Shown piece after piece: positions 1 through 6,075 of a DNA stretch of 8,889 nucleotides. The translations under genes were made by a program, and so were the position numbers. The notes beneath the pieces are model-generated. The model saw only the letters and a list, made by a program, of their open reading frames with translations, did not search any database and was not told where the DNA came from. The first letter of the stretch is position 1. Every line of letters starts with the position of its first letter. The stretch spans positions 1-8,889 of the forward strand of contig CALLDA010000107.1 of assembly GCA_937998635.1 (NCBI GenBank), given 5' to 3'. The DNA comes from an uncultured Pseudomonadales bacterium. GTDB lineage: Bacteria > Pseudomonadota > Gammaproteobacteria > Pseudomonadales > Porticoccaceae.

Positions 1-137
1 TTAAAAAAGGTGATCGCCAGCATACCTAAGTTATGACTATACTCAACGTCGCCATAATTCATGAAAGGCAGTTGCGCAGTACTTGTGGTCGTCGATCAAA
101 AATTCAATATTGCCAGCAATCTAGTGCGTATTTTCAC

Positions 138-167
138 TTGCAAAGTTCGCATGTTTGTCCATATAAG
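138..167 (+). promoter_or_regulatory. Candidate sigma70 promoter for the SMP-30 gene
   Basis: TTGCAA at 138-143 matches the -35 consensus TTGACA at four of six positions. TATAAG at 162-167 resembles the -10 TATAAT. The spacer is 18 bp (17 bp if ATATAA at 161-166 is used). Transcription would start near 174, giving a leader of about 80 nt before the ATG at 257. The call rests on sequence only, and AT-rich DNA often yields chance matches. Confidence 0.4.
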
Positions 168-220
168 CACTCATAAACTGGTGCAAACTGAATTGGCAAA
201 AACTTGGCTAACACTCAACT

Positions 221-242
221 AAACAAACAGATAAACAAACAG
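221..242 (+). repeat. Direct repeat AAACAAACAG x2, period 12
   Basis: AAACAAACAG occurs at 221-230 and again, perfectly, at 233-242, separated by AT. It lies in the presumed leader of the SMP-30 gene, and its second copy runs into the purine-rich ribosome-binding region (AGGGGATGGGGAAGGA, 241-256). It may be a small slippage duplication or a leader element. Confidence 0.6.
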
Positions 243-256
243 GGGATGGGGAAGGA

Positions 257-1189
257 ATGACTGACTTTACTGAAATCGCATCGGGGCTAATGTTTCCAGA
301 AGGGCCGGTAGCACTGCCCGATGGCAGCGTACTGGTGGTTGAAATCGTCGCGGGTCGCTTATCGCGCGTTGCACCAGATGGCACGGTGAGTGTCGTCGCT
401 AACACCGGGGGTGGCCCCAATGGCGCGGCTATTGGTCCGGATGGAAAATGCTATGTCTGCAATAATGGCGGCTTCGAATTTACTGAGCGCAACGGCAAGA
501 TTTCGCCGGGAGCCATCGCTAAAGATTACACCACCGGGCGTATCGAAAGGGTGGATATTGATACCGGTGAAGTCGAAGTGCTTTATGCCGATTGTGATGG
601 CGAGCCACTGAAAGGCCCTAACGATATTGTCTTCGACGCTTCTGGCGGGTTCTGGTTTACCGATCATGGCAAGCACCATTCTCGCTCGCGGGATCTCACC
701 GGCATTTTTTATGCCCAGCCCGATGGCTCAAAAATAACCGAAATGGTTTTCCCCATGGATGGCCCCAACGGCATTGGCCTGTCGCCGGATGAAAAAACTT
801 TGTATGTAGCCGAAACGCCTACTGGTAGACTGTGGTCTTTTGACCTGGCTGGACCCGGCGAGTTTGCCGCCGGTGGCAAGCAAAAAGTCGGTGGGCCCGT
901 GCGCGGTAATCTGGTCGTCGGTGTGCCGGGTCATCAGCTGTTTGATTCCCTGGCCGTCGATAGTGCCGGCAATATTTGCGTGGCGACATTGGCCAATGGC
1001 GGTATTACCGTGGTCTCGCCGGATGGTTCCGAGGTTGAGCACATTCCCTTCCCGGATCGTGGTACCACCAATATTTGTTTTGGGGGCCCCGATCTGAAAA
1101 CCGCCTACATTACCCTGGGTACTACTGGACGTCTGGTCTCTGTGGACTGGCCGCGACCGGGGCTTGCGCTTAATTTTCTTAATAAGTAA
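257..1189 (+). CDS. SMP-30/gluconolactonase/LRE family hydrolase
   Basis: This 310-residue protein is predicted to be a six-bladed beta-propeller of the SMP-30/gluconolactonase/LRE-like family, close to the family's usual length of about 300. These are mostly soluble, divalent-metal-dependent lactonases or related esterases. Visible are repeated propeller-strand motifs (PDGSVLVVE, GPDGKCYVCNN, SPDEKTLYVAET, DSAGNICVAT) and the residues expected to bind metal in the family: E15 (FPEGP), N122 (GPNDIVFD), N171 (GPNGIGLS) and D230 (FDSLAVD). There is no signal peptide, so it is probably cytoplasmic. The ATG at 257 follows a purine-rich run (GGGGAAGGA). It is the first gene of the + strand group, 100 bp before SDR1. 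In this setting it may open a lactone produced during catabolism of the substrate; the true substrate is unknown. Family assignment is firm, reaction is not. Confidence 0.9.
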   Translation: MTDFTEIASGLMFPEGPVALPDGSVLVVEIVAGRLSRVAPDGTVSVVANTGGGPNGAAIGPDGKCYVCNNGGFEFTERNGKISPGAIAKDYTTGRIERVDIDTGEVEVLYADCDGEPLKGPNDIVFDASGGFWFTDHGKHHSRSRDLTGIFYAQPDGSKITEMVFPMDGPNGIGLSPDEKTLYVAETPTGRLWSFDLAGPGEFAAGGKQKVGGPVRGNLVVGVPGHQLFDSLAVDSAGNICVATLANGGITVVSPDGSEVEHIPFPDRGTTNICFGGPDLKTAYITLGTTGRLVSVDWPRPGLALNFLNK

Positions 1190-1289
1190 GGCTTAACTAC
1201 TAGGTCTGAACAAATAGCTTTCAATAAATGGCCTTAATAAAGAGAACGCTTCTTTTTTGGCATAAACAAGTGGTAGGTAGTAGCAGCGT
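1190..1289 (+). other. Gap between SMP-30 gene and SDR1
   Basis: This is a 100-bp AT-rich gap. It contains a weak A/T stem (AAAGAG 1239-1244 with TTCTTT 1250-1255, one G-U pair) followed by a few T residues, too weak to call a terminator with confidence. GGTAGGTAGTAG at 1272-1283 supplies a poor Shine-Dalgarno match about 10 nt before the ATG at 1290. No promoter was clear, so co-transcription with the upstream gene is possible. Confidence 0.4.
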
Positions 1290-2168
1290 ATGACAAATAC
1301 TGAAGAATCGAACGAACCCAAATCCTGGGGCTTGAACGATGATGAAATTGCGGTGTATCCCACGGTCTATCGTGATGATTTATTAGCAGGGCAGTCGGCG
1401 ATTATCTCTGGCGGTGGCACCGGCATAGGCCGCGCTATGGCTTATCTGTTCGCCCGTCTGGGCGCAGATGTGATGATCTGTAGTCGCAATCAGGAAAACC
1501 TGGATGCTACGGCTGAAGGCATCAAGCAGCGTCTGGGCCGCGATATCGACACCATGGCCATGACCATTCGTGACCCTGAGGCCGTAGAAAAACTCATGGA
1601 TACGGTGTGGGAGAAATACGGCAAGCTGGATATATTGGTCAATAACGGCGGTGGTCAATTCCCCCAGCAGGCGATTGATTTTTCCGTCAATGGCTGGAAG
1701 GCGGTGATCGATACCAACCTGAATGGCACCTGGTACATGATGCAAAAAGCCGCGCAGCATTGGCGGGATCACGGCCAGCCCGGCAGCATCGTCAATATTG
1801 TCGCTGATATCTGGCGGGGTATGCCGGGTATTGCTCATACCTGTGCAGCCCGTGCTGGGGTTGTGTTCGCCAGTCGCAGTGTGGCCGTGGAGTGGGCACC
1901 CCACAATATAAGAGTCAACTGTGTGGCTCCGGGTACCATCGCGACACCGGGCCTGAATGTTTACCCGGAAGAAGCCGCCAAAGATTTTCACCGCGCTAAC
2001 CCCATGTTGCAATGTGGTGATGCTATGGATATTGCCGAGTCCGTGGTCTATCTGGGTACCTCGTCGGGCAAGTTCGTTACCGGCGAGTGCGTCACGGTGG
2101 ATGGAGGACAGCGTCTGTGGGGCGAGGCCTGGCCCAACGGTAAGCCAGAGTATTTTGAAACGCCTTGA
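1290..2168 (+). CDS. PECR/DECR-like SDR reductase (copy 1), non-canonical active site
   Basis: This 292-residue Rossmann-fold short-chain dehydrogenase/reductase has the cofactor loop SGGGTGIG (40-47) and R66 after strand beta2, which favours NADP(H). It has NNGGG (118-122) instead of the common NNAG, N143 in DTNLNG, and a C-terminal FVTGECVTVDGG segment (262-273). The normal YxxxK is absent: in HTCAARAGV the Tyr position is T184 and the Lys position is R188, and the usual catalytic Ser region reads VNIVADI. From memory, LVNNGGGQF, GxxAVxxTNLxGTxYM, AARAGV and EWAxxxIRxNCVAPG closely match animal peroxisomal trans-2-enoyl-CoA reductase (PECR), and more loosely 2,4-dienoyl-CoA reductase. A role in reducing an unsaturated acyl-CoA fits the adjacent CoA-transferases. 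About 35 residues precede the Rossmann core. By eye it is about 60% identical to the next gene. SDR family is certain; enoyl-CoA reductase activity is inferred. Confidence 0.85.
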   Translation: MTNTEESNEPKSWGLNDDEIAVYPTVYRDDLLAGQSAIISGGGTGIGRAMAYLFARLGADVMICSRNQENLDATAEGIKQRLGRDIDTMAMTIRDPEAVEKLMDTVWEKYGKLDILVNNGGGQFPQQAIDFSVNGWKAVIDTNLNGTWYMMQKAAQHWRDHGQPGSIVNIVADIWRGMPGIAHTCAARAGVVFASRSVAVEWAPHNIRVNCVAPGTIATPGLNVYPEEAAKDFHRANPMLQCGDAMDIAESVVYLGTSSGKFVTGECVTVDGGQRLWGEAWPNGKPEYFETP

Positions 2169-2175
2169 ACGCAAG

Positions 2176-2231
2176 TAGAGGATAGGGCGTAGAAAGCAGG
2201 GTAGAGCCAGAATAGAGCGACAATAAGAGCG
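2176..2231 (+). repeat. Purine-rich TAGAG-type repeats before SDR2
   Basis: The 65-bp gap between SDR1 and SDR2 contains short imperfect units starting at 2176 (TAGAGGA), 2190 (TAGAAAG), 2202 (TAGAGCC), 2213 (TAGAGCG) and 2224 (TAAGAGCG), spaced 11-14 bp. The last two share an exact AGAGCGA at 2214-2220 and 2226-2232. No strong Shine-Dalgarno is otherwise present, so the purine-rich run may serve as the ribosome-binding region for SDR2. The units are degenerate and may have arisen by slippage. Confidence 0.45.
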
Positions 2232-2233
2232 AT

Positions 2234-3154
2234 ATGAGCAAGGAAACAAGCGACGACAAAGATTTATTTGGCCTGGATGACGCAGAGCTATTAACCCAGC
2301 CCTCTGTCTACGATAGCGAGCTATTTAAAGGCAAGATCGTTTTGATATCGGGTGGCGGTACCGGCATCGGTCGCGGCATAGCGGTTTTGTTTGCGCGGCT
2401 CGGGGCCAACGTGGTGATTTGTGGTCGTCGTGGAGAATTGCTTGAAGAGACCGCTGCGTTAATTCGCGAGGGCGTCACCGAACACCAGGCGGTGGAGATT
2501 CTGACCCATCCTATGAATATTCGTGAGCCGGAAGCCGTGCAAGCATTGATCGACCGGGTCTGGGGTGAGTTCGGCGGCCTGGATGTGTTGATCAATAACG
2601 GTGGTGGTCAGTTTGCTCAGGATTCCATCGATTTTTCCGACAAGGGCTGGAACGCGGTGATCGATACCAACCTCAATGGCACCTGGTACATGATGCAAAC
2701 GGCTGCCAGGCGGTGGCGTGATGAAGGTCAGCCCGGCAATATTATTAATATCGTAGTCAATATTTATCGCGGCACCCTACAGGCCACACATTCGGCGGCG
2801 GCGCGTGCCGGTGTGGTCTATGTGAGTAAAAGTGTTGCGGTGGAATGGGCTCCCCTGAATATTCGCGTCAATTGTGTATCTCCGGGCGCCATCGCTTCCA
2901 ATGGCTTGCGCAATTATCCGCGAGAAGCTGCAGAAAAATTTAAATACGCCAACCCCACACGCCGGGCGGGAAATGTCTGGGATATTGCCGAGGCCTGTGC
3001 TTATCTGGGTTCTCCGGCAGGCGAATTTATTACCGGCGAAACCTTGTCGGTTGATGGCGGTTATCAAATGCTAGGCGAAGTCTGGGCAGCGGGGGAGCCG
3101 GATTATTTTCGGGAAGGTCGTGGCGCCAAACCTAATCGAGCTGATGAGAACTAA
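2234..3154 (+). CDS. PECR/DECR-like SDR reductase (copy 2), non-canonical active site
   Basis: This 306-residue SDR is a tandem paralogue of the preceding gene. It shares the N-terminal extension (GLDDAELL..PSVY), the loop SGGGTGIG (39-46), basic R65/R66 indicating NADP(H), NNGGG (121-125), DTNLNGTWYMMQ (145-156) and ITGETLSVDGG (266-276). The canonical YxxxK is again missing: in HSAAARAGV the Tyr position is S187 and the Lys position R191, which matches the SGAARAGV arrangement I recall from PECR more closely than copy 1 does. K199 lies further on in VYVSKSVAVEW, where copy 1 has R196. The differences suggest the copies could have different substrates or reaction directions. It ends with an extra 15 or so polar residues compared with copy 1. 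It lies 65 bp after SDR1 and is probably co-transcribed. Likely role: NADPH-dependent reduction of an unsaturated CoA thioester (inference). Confidence 0.85.
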   Translation: MSKETSDDKDLFGLDDAELLTQPSVYDSELFKGKIVLISGGGTGIGRGIAVLFARLGANVVICGRRGELLEETAALIREGVTEHQAVEILTHPMNIREPEAVQALIDRVWGEFGGLDVLINNGGGQFAQDSIDFSDKGWNAVIDTNLNGTWYMMQTAARRWRDEGQPGNIINIVVNIYRGTLQATHSAAARAGVVYVSKSVAVEWAPLNIRVNCVSPGAIASNGLRNYPREAAEKFKYANPTRRAGNVWDIAEACAYLGSPAGEFITGETLSVDGGYQMLGEVWAAGEPDYFREGRGAKPNRADEN

Positions 3155-3394
3155 GCAGGCGATCTTTCACTATGTAGACCAGCCATAATTATCAGAATTA
3201 TATTTCTAAAAATACTTTAGATAATTATTACAACAATAAATAAGCAATCGTAAGTTCGTTAATTTAGAGCTCTTCAGCTAGACTCTTTTTCACTAGGTTT
3301 TAAATATTTAGTACGTTAAAAATATTTCAGTACCTTAAAAATATTTGAGCACATTAAAACTATAAAGACACATAATAATCAATGGAGAATTATA
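3155..3394. promoter_or_regulatory. AT-rich regulatory gap before the first CoA-transferase
   Basis: These 240 bp are markedly more AT-rich than the flanking genes and contain no reading frame I believe. They hold a 9-bp inverted repeat (ATAATTATC 3185-3193 with GATAATTAT 3220-3228), a three-unit 19-bp tandem repeat (3298-3353), and -10-like hexamers TATAAA (3361-3366) and CATAAT (3371-3376). A good Shine-Dalgarno GGAGAA (3384-3389) sits 5 nt before the ATG at 3395. The gap length and composition suggest that the CoA-transferase genes have their own promoter. I could not fix a -35/-10 pair with proper spacing. Confidence 0.5.
3298..3353 (+). repeat. Three imperfect 19-bp tandem repeats centred on AAATATTT
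   Basis: Unit 1 is 3298-3315 (TTTTAAATATTTAGTACG, 18 nt), unit 2 is 3316-3334 (TTAAAAATATTTCAGTACC) and unit 3 is 3335-3353 (TTAAAAATATTTGAGCACA); a partial TTAAAAC follows at 3354-3360. Units 2 and 3 match at about 15 of 19 positions. Each contains the palindromic core AAATATTT. The array ends 41 bp before the start codon of the first CoA-transferase gene, where regulator-binding sites or upstream promoter elements would be expected. Protein binding is inference. Confidence 0.6.
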
Positions 3395-4618
3395 ATGGCT
3401 ACAAAACATATCCTGTCAAATATTAAAGTTCTGGATTTTACTCACGCAGTAGCTGGCCCTACATCTACTCGTTTAATGGCGGAAATGGGTGCCGATATCA
3501 TTAAGGTGGAACTCGCGCCCAGCGGCGATATGATCCGAGGCATGCCCTTTCTTAAAGACGGCCGAAGCGGCTATTACGTGCAGCAAAATCGCGGTAAAAA
3601 AAGTTTATGTCTCGATATGCGCAAACCAGAAGCCCTCGATATTCTAAAAAAACTGGTCGCCCAAAGTGATATTTTGCTGGAAAACTTTACCCCCGGAGTG
3701 ATTGCCGATATGGGCCTGAGCTGGGATGTGGTTCATGAAATTAATCCAGAGTTAATTTACTGTTCAATTTCTGCCTTTGGTCAAACCGGCCCGTTGTCAA
3801 AACTGCCCGGCTATGACTATATGGGCCAGGCCTATGCCGGTGTGACCAGTCTGATAGGCGAAGCCGATGGCGCGCCAATGATGCCGATGCTTGCCATGGG
3901 CGATGTCAATACTGGGGTTCACGCCACGGCTGCCATCGGCATGGCCTTGTTCCACCGGACCCAGGGCGGTGGCGGACAGTATATTGACTGCTCCCTGCTG
4001 GATAGCTATTTCCATTGCCAGGATATGAATGTTCAGTTATGCAGTAATACCAATGGCGAAATGCAACCGACGCGCAATGGCCGCCATCATCCTGCGGTGG
4101 CGCCCGATGGGATTTTCAAGGGCAAGGACTCCTATATGTTTATCATCGCCCTGACGCCCAAACAGTGGCAAGCCCTGTGCGAGGTGATGGGACAACCAGA
4201 GCTCTTTGACGATCCGCGCTACCAAACGTTTTCTGATCGCGCGGCTAACCAGAGCGAACTTATTGAAATAATCGAGCGTTGGATTACCTCCATGCCCAGC
4301 GATGATGCTGCAAGAGAAGCATTAGAAGCCGCTTATGTGCCGGTTGCACCGGTATTAACGCCCGGCCAGGCCATGCAACACCCCCATCTTATTGAGCGAG
4401 GCACGGTGCGCACCGTGAGTGATCGAGGTCTGGGTGAGTTTCAAATTCCGGGCATGCCGCTGCGCTTTTCCCAGTTTGAGGATTTACTGCCGCTAGATGC
4501 GCCCTACCTGGGTGAGCATAATGAAAATGTCCTCCGCGAACGTCTGGGCCTGAGCGACGAGGAAATTACCCAACTGACCGATAGCAAGGTGTTAATCTCC
4601 GAAGCCATTCCGGCCTAG
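3395..4618 (+). CDS. CaiB/BaiF family (class III) CoA-transferase, copy 1
   Basis: This 407-residue protein belongs to the class III CoA-transferase family (formyl-CoA transferase, CaiB, BaiF and relatives), whose members run to about 400 residues and form interlocked dimers. They move CoA from a donor thioester to a free carboxylic acid. Typical motifs in order are VLDFTHAVAGPTSTRLMAEMGADIIKVE (12-39), NRGKKSLCLDMR (65-76), LLENFTPGVIADMGL (94-108), SAFGQTGP (126-133), YDYMGQAYAG (140-149), GDVNTGVHA (169-177) with D170 as the expected catalytic aspartate that forms the acyl-aspartyl anhydride, and GGGGQYIDCSLLDS (191-204). The start is set by GGAGAA five nt upstream. It is followed after 164 bp by a paralogue about 73% identical without gaps. 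Likely role: CoA activation of the pathway substrate or recycling of CoA from a product. Substrate unknown. Confidence 0.93.
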   Translation: MATKHILSNIKVLDFTHAVAGPTSTRLMAEMGADIIKVELAPSGDMIRGMPFLKDGRSGYYVQQNRGKKSLCLDMRKPEALDILKKLVAQSDILLENFTPGVIADMGLSWDVVHEINPELIYCSISAFGQTGPLSKLPGYDYMGQAYAGVTSLIGEADGAPMMPMLAMGDVNTGVHATAAIGMALFHRTQGGGGQYIDCSLLDSYFHCQDMNVQLCSNTNGEMQPTRNGRHHPAVAPDGIFKGKDSYMFIIALTPKQWQALCEVMGQPELFDDPRYQTFSDRAANQSELIEIIERWITSMPSDDAAREALEAAYVPVAPVLTPGQAMQHPHLIERGTVRTVSDRGLGEFQIPGMPLRFSQFEDLLPLDAPYLGEHNENVLRERLGLSDEEITQLTDSKVLISEAIPA

Positions 4619-4666
4619 GGGCTTAGCACTAGGGGCTTAATTTAGGGGCTTAGAATTAGACGCTTA
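4616..4666 (+). repeat. Four TAGGGGCTTA-type repeats at the end of CoA-transferase copy 1
   Basis: TAGGGGCTTA occurs exactly at 4616-4625, 4630-4639 and 4643-4652, with a degenerate fourth copy TAGACGCTTA at 4657-4666. Starts are 14, 13 and 14 bp apart. The first copy includes the TAG stop codon of the upstream gene. A related GGTGCTTAG appears at 4752-4760 within the 20-bp tandem repeat. This looks like slippage expansion from the gene end; function unknown. Confidence 0.7.
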
Positions 4667-4682
4667 TAACGCATGTCGTAGT

Positions 4683-4727
4683 TAGCCTGACTGATTGATC
4701 TTCTTCCGGGTTGATGGCTTCAGGCTA
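4683..4727. repeat. 8-bp inverted repeat between the CoA-transferase genes
   Basis: TAGCCTGA (4683-4690) and TCAGGCTA (4720-4727) are exact reverse complements separated by 29 nt. In RNA this could form a stem with a large loop. It is not followed by a T run, so a standard intrinsic terminator is not supported. It could be an operator pair, a processing site or chance. The core GCCTGA/TCAGGC recurs after the amidohydrolase gene (8355-8374). Confidence 0.45.
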
Positions 4728-4733
4728 GAATGA

Positions 4734-4773
4734 TGCCTAGATAATAAATAAGGTGCTTAGATAATAAATAAGG
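4734..4773 (+). repeat. 20-bp tandem duplication carrying the ribosome-binding site of CoA-transferase copy 2
   Basis: Two head-to-tail 20-bp units, 4734-4753 and 4754-4773, differ at one position (C4737 versus T4757). Each contains TAGATAATAAATAAGG. The second unit supplies the start of AAGGAGAGG (4770-4778), a strong Shine-Dalgarno with GGAG ending 7 nt before the ATG at 4783; the first unit ends in a decoy AAGG. The duplication therefore doubles the leader immediately in front of the start site. It also contains -10-like AT-rich hexamers. Confidence 0.75.
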
Positions 4774-4782
4774 AGAGGCGCA

Positions 4783-6006
4783 ATGACGACCAGGCAAATA
4801 CTTTCCAACATCAAGGTTCTCGATTTTACCCACGCCCTTGCGGGCCCCACCACGACGCGGCTGATGGCCGAGATGGGCGCGGATGTTATCAAGGTCGAGC
4901 TGGCCCCCCGCGGCGATATGACCCGTGCCATGGCTTATTATAAAAATGATAGAAGCGCCTATTTTGTGCAGCAAAATCGTGGTAAAAAAAGTCTGTGTGT
5001 GGATATGCGCCAGCCCGAATCGCTTGAGATTCTAAAGAAGCTTATTGCGCAAAGTGATGTGCTGTTAGAGAACTACACGCCCGGTGTCATTGCCGACATG
5101 GGGCTGGGTTGGGAGGTTGCCCATGCCATCAATCCGGAGCTTATTTTTTGCTCTGTATCCGCCTTCGGCCAAACTGGGCCCTTATCGAAGCTCCCTGGTT
5201 ATGACTATATGGGCCAGGCCTATGCTGGCGTCACCCATATGATGGGTGACCCTGACGATGCCCCGGTCATGCCAATGATTTCCATGGGCGACGTGAATAC
5301 TGGTGTGCATGCGCTAGCGGCAATTAATGGCGCGCTGTTTTACCGCTCCCAGGGTGGGGGTGGTCAACAAATTGATTGCTCACTGCTCGACAGCTATTTT
5401 CATTGCCACGATCTGACTGTGCAGCTCTATAGCAATAGCAATGGGAGGATACAGCTTACCCGCAACGGCAGGCACCATACTTCGGTGGCTCCTAATGGTA
5501 TTTTCCGCGGGCGTGATACCTGTATGTTCGTTATCGCGGTTACCGCAAAACAGTGGGAATCTACCTGTAAGGCGATGGATCGCCCGGATTTATTGGAAGA
5601 TCCAAGATTTATAAATAATGCCGACCGAGTCCATAATGTCGATGATCTGATCGAAATAATCGAAAGCTGGATTCAATCTATGCCCAGCGATGATGCCGCG
5701 AGAGAAGCCCTGGAAGCGGCCCGCGTGCCGGTGGCGCCGGTGCTAAGCCCCGGTGAAGCGATGCAGCATCCCCACCACATAGAGCGGGGCACGGTGCGTA
5801 CTATTAGTGATCGAGGTTTAGGCGAGTTTCAGGTGCCGGGGATGCCCTTGCGATTTTCCGAATGTGTCAACTCCACAGACCTCGAAGCCCCCTATCTGGG
5901 CGAGCACAACGCCAGCATCCTCCGTGAACGCCTGGCCATGAGCGATGAAGAAATCAATGAGCTGAACGAACGTAATATCCTGATTGCGGAGGCTATTCCG
6001 GCCTGA
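4783..6006 (+). CDS. CaiB/BaiF family (class III) CoA-transferase, copy 2
   Basis: This 407-residue paralogue of the preceding gene aligns with it over the whole length without gaps. My hand count gives about 296 identical residues of 407 (73%). It keeps all the family motifs: VLDFTHALAGPTTTRLMAEMGADVIKVE (12-39), NRGKKSLCVDMR (65-76), SAFGQTGP (126-133), YDYMGQAYAG (140-149), catalytic D170 in GDVNTGVHA and GGGGQQIDCSLLDS (191-204). Differences cluster at 41-60, 151-165, 241-290 and 361-367, regions where acyl-group specificity could vary. Because both copies retain D170, each could be an active homodimer, although heteromeric class III transferases are known (BbsEF, SmtAB). The start at 4783 is fixed by a strong Shine-Dalgarno. 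It ends 69 bp from the convergent SDR gene. Substrate unknown. Confidence 0.93.
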   Translation: MTTRQILSNIKVLDFTHALAGPTTTRLMAEMGADVIKVELAPRGDMTRAMAYYKNDRSAYFVQQNRGKKSLCVDMRQPESLEILKKLIAQSDVLLENYTPGVIADMGLGWEVAHAINPELIFCSVSAFGQTGPLSKLPGYDYMGQAYAGVTHMMGDPDDAPVMPMISMGDVNTGVHALAAINGALFYRSQGGGGQQIDCSLLDSYFHCHDLTVQLYSNSNGRIQLTRNGRHHTSVAPNGIFRGRDTCMFVIAVTAKQWESTCKAMDRPDLLEDPRFINNADRVHNVDDLIEIIESWIQSMPSDDAAREALEAARVPVAPVLSPGEAMQHPHHIERGTVRTISDRGLGEFQVPGMPLRFSECVNSTDLEAPYLGEHNASILRERLAMSDEEINELNERNILIAEAIPA

Positions 6007-6034
6007 TCTCAGTGGATGTTGGGTGCTCTTGGTG

Positions 6035-6068
6035 TGTATTGGCGGACAGTAGGCTGCCCACCAATACA
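6035..6068. terminator. Stem-loop between convergent genes, candidate bidirectional terminator
   Basis: TGTATTGG (6035-6042) pairs with CCAATACA (6061-6068), GG (6044-6045) with CC (6058-6059), and CAG (6047-6049) with CTG (6054-6056), closing a four-base TAGG loop. Two symmetric single mismatches (C6043/A6060, A6046/C6057) interrupt the stem. It lies exactly between the ends of the convergent genes (stop codons ending at 6006 on + and at 6076 on -). No strong T run follows on either strand, so termination may be weak or helped by another factor. Confidence 0.6.
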
Positions 6069-6075
6069 TCGCTGT

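Larger units (their letters stand above)
1..256. other. Non-coding leader upstream of the SMP-30 gene
   Basis: I see no credible coding region here on either strand; the frames tested are interrupted by stops. The stretch is AT-rich compared with the genes. It holds a candidate sigma70-type promoter (138-167) and a short direct repeat (221-242) just before the start codon. No tRNA-like or riboswitch-like fold was recognised by eye. It is probably the promoter region and 5' leader of the gene starting at 257. Confidence 0.6.

Noticed and set aside
728..1042. 104-codon - strand frame inside the SMP-30 gene
   Set aside because: It is a shadow of a well supported gene on the + strand; no family features.
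1239..1257. Stem plus T run after the SMP-30 gene
   Set aside because: Six mostly A-T pairs with one G-U pair are too weak to call an intrinsic terminator.
1383..2249. 288-codon open frame on the - strand opposite SDR1
   Set aside because: It lies wholly opposite a clear SDR gene, has no recognisable domain, and its length follows from the codon bias of the + strand gene.
3185..3228. ATAATTATC / GATAATTAT inverted repeat
   Set aside because: In very AT-rich DNA a 9-bp A/T palindrome with a 26-nt loop is likely by chance; kept only as a note in the gap entry.
3298..4773. Short repeats as a possible CRISPR array
   Set aside because: Units are only 10-20 bp, directly adjacent or with spacers of 3-4 nt, AT-rich and degenerate, with no cas genes.
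3395..6006. Assembly duplication of the CoA-transferase gene
   Set aside because: The copies differ at about 27% of residues and widely at synonymous sites, so they are genuine old paralogues.
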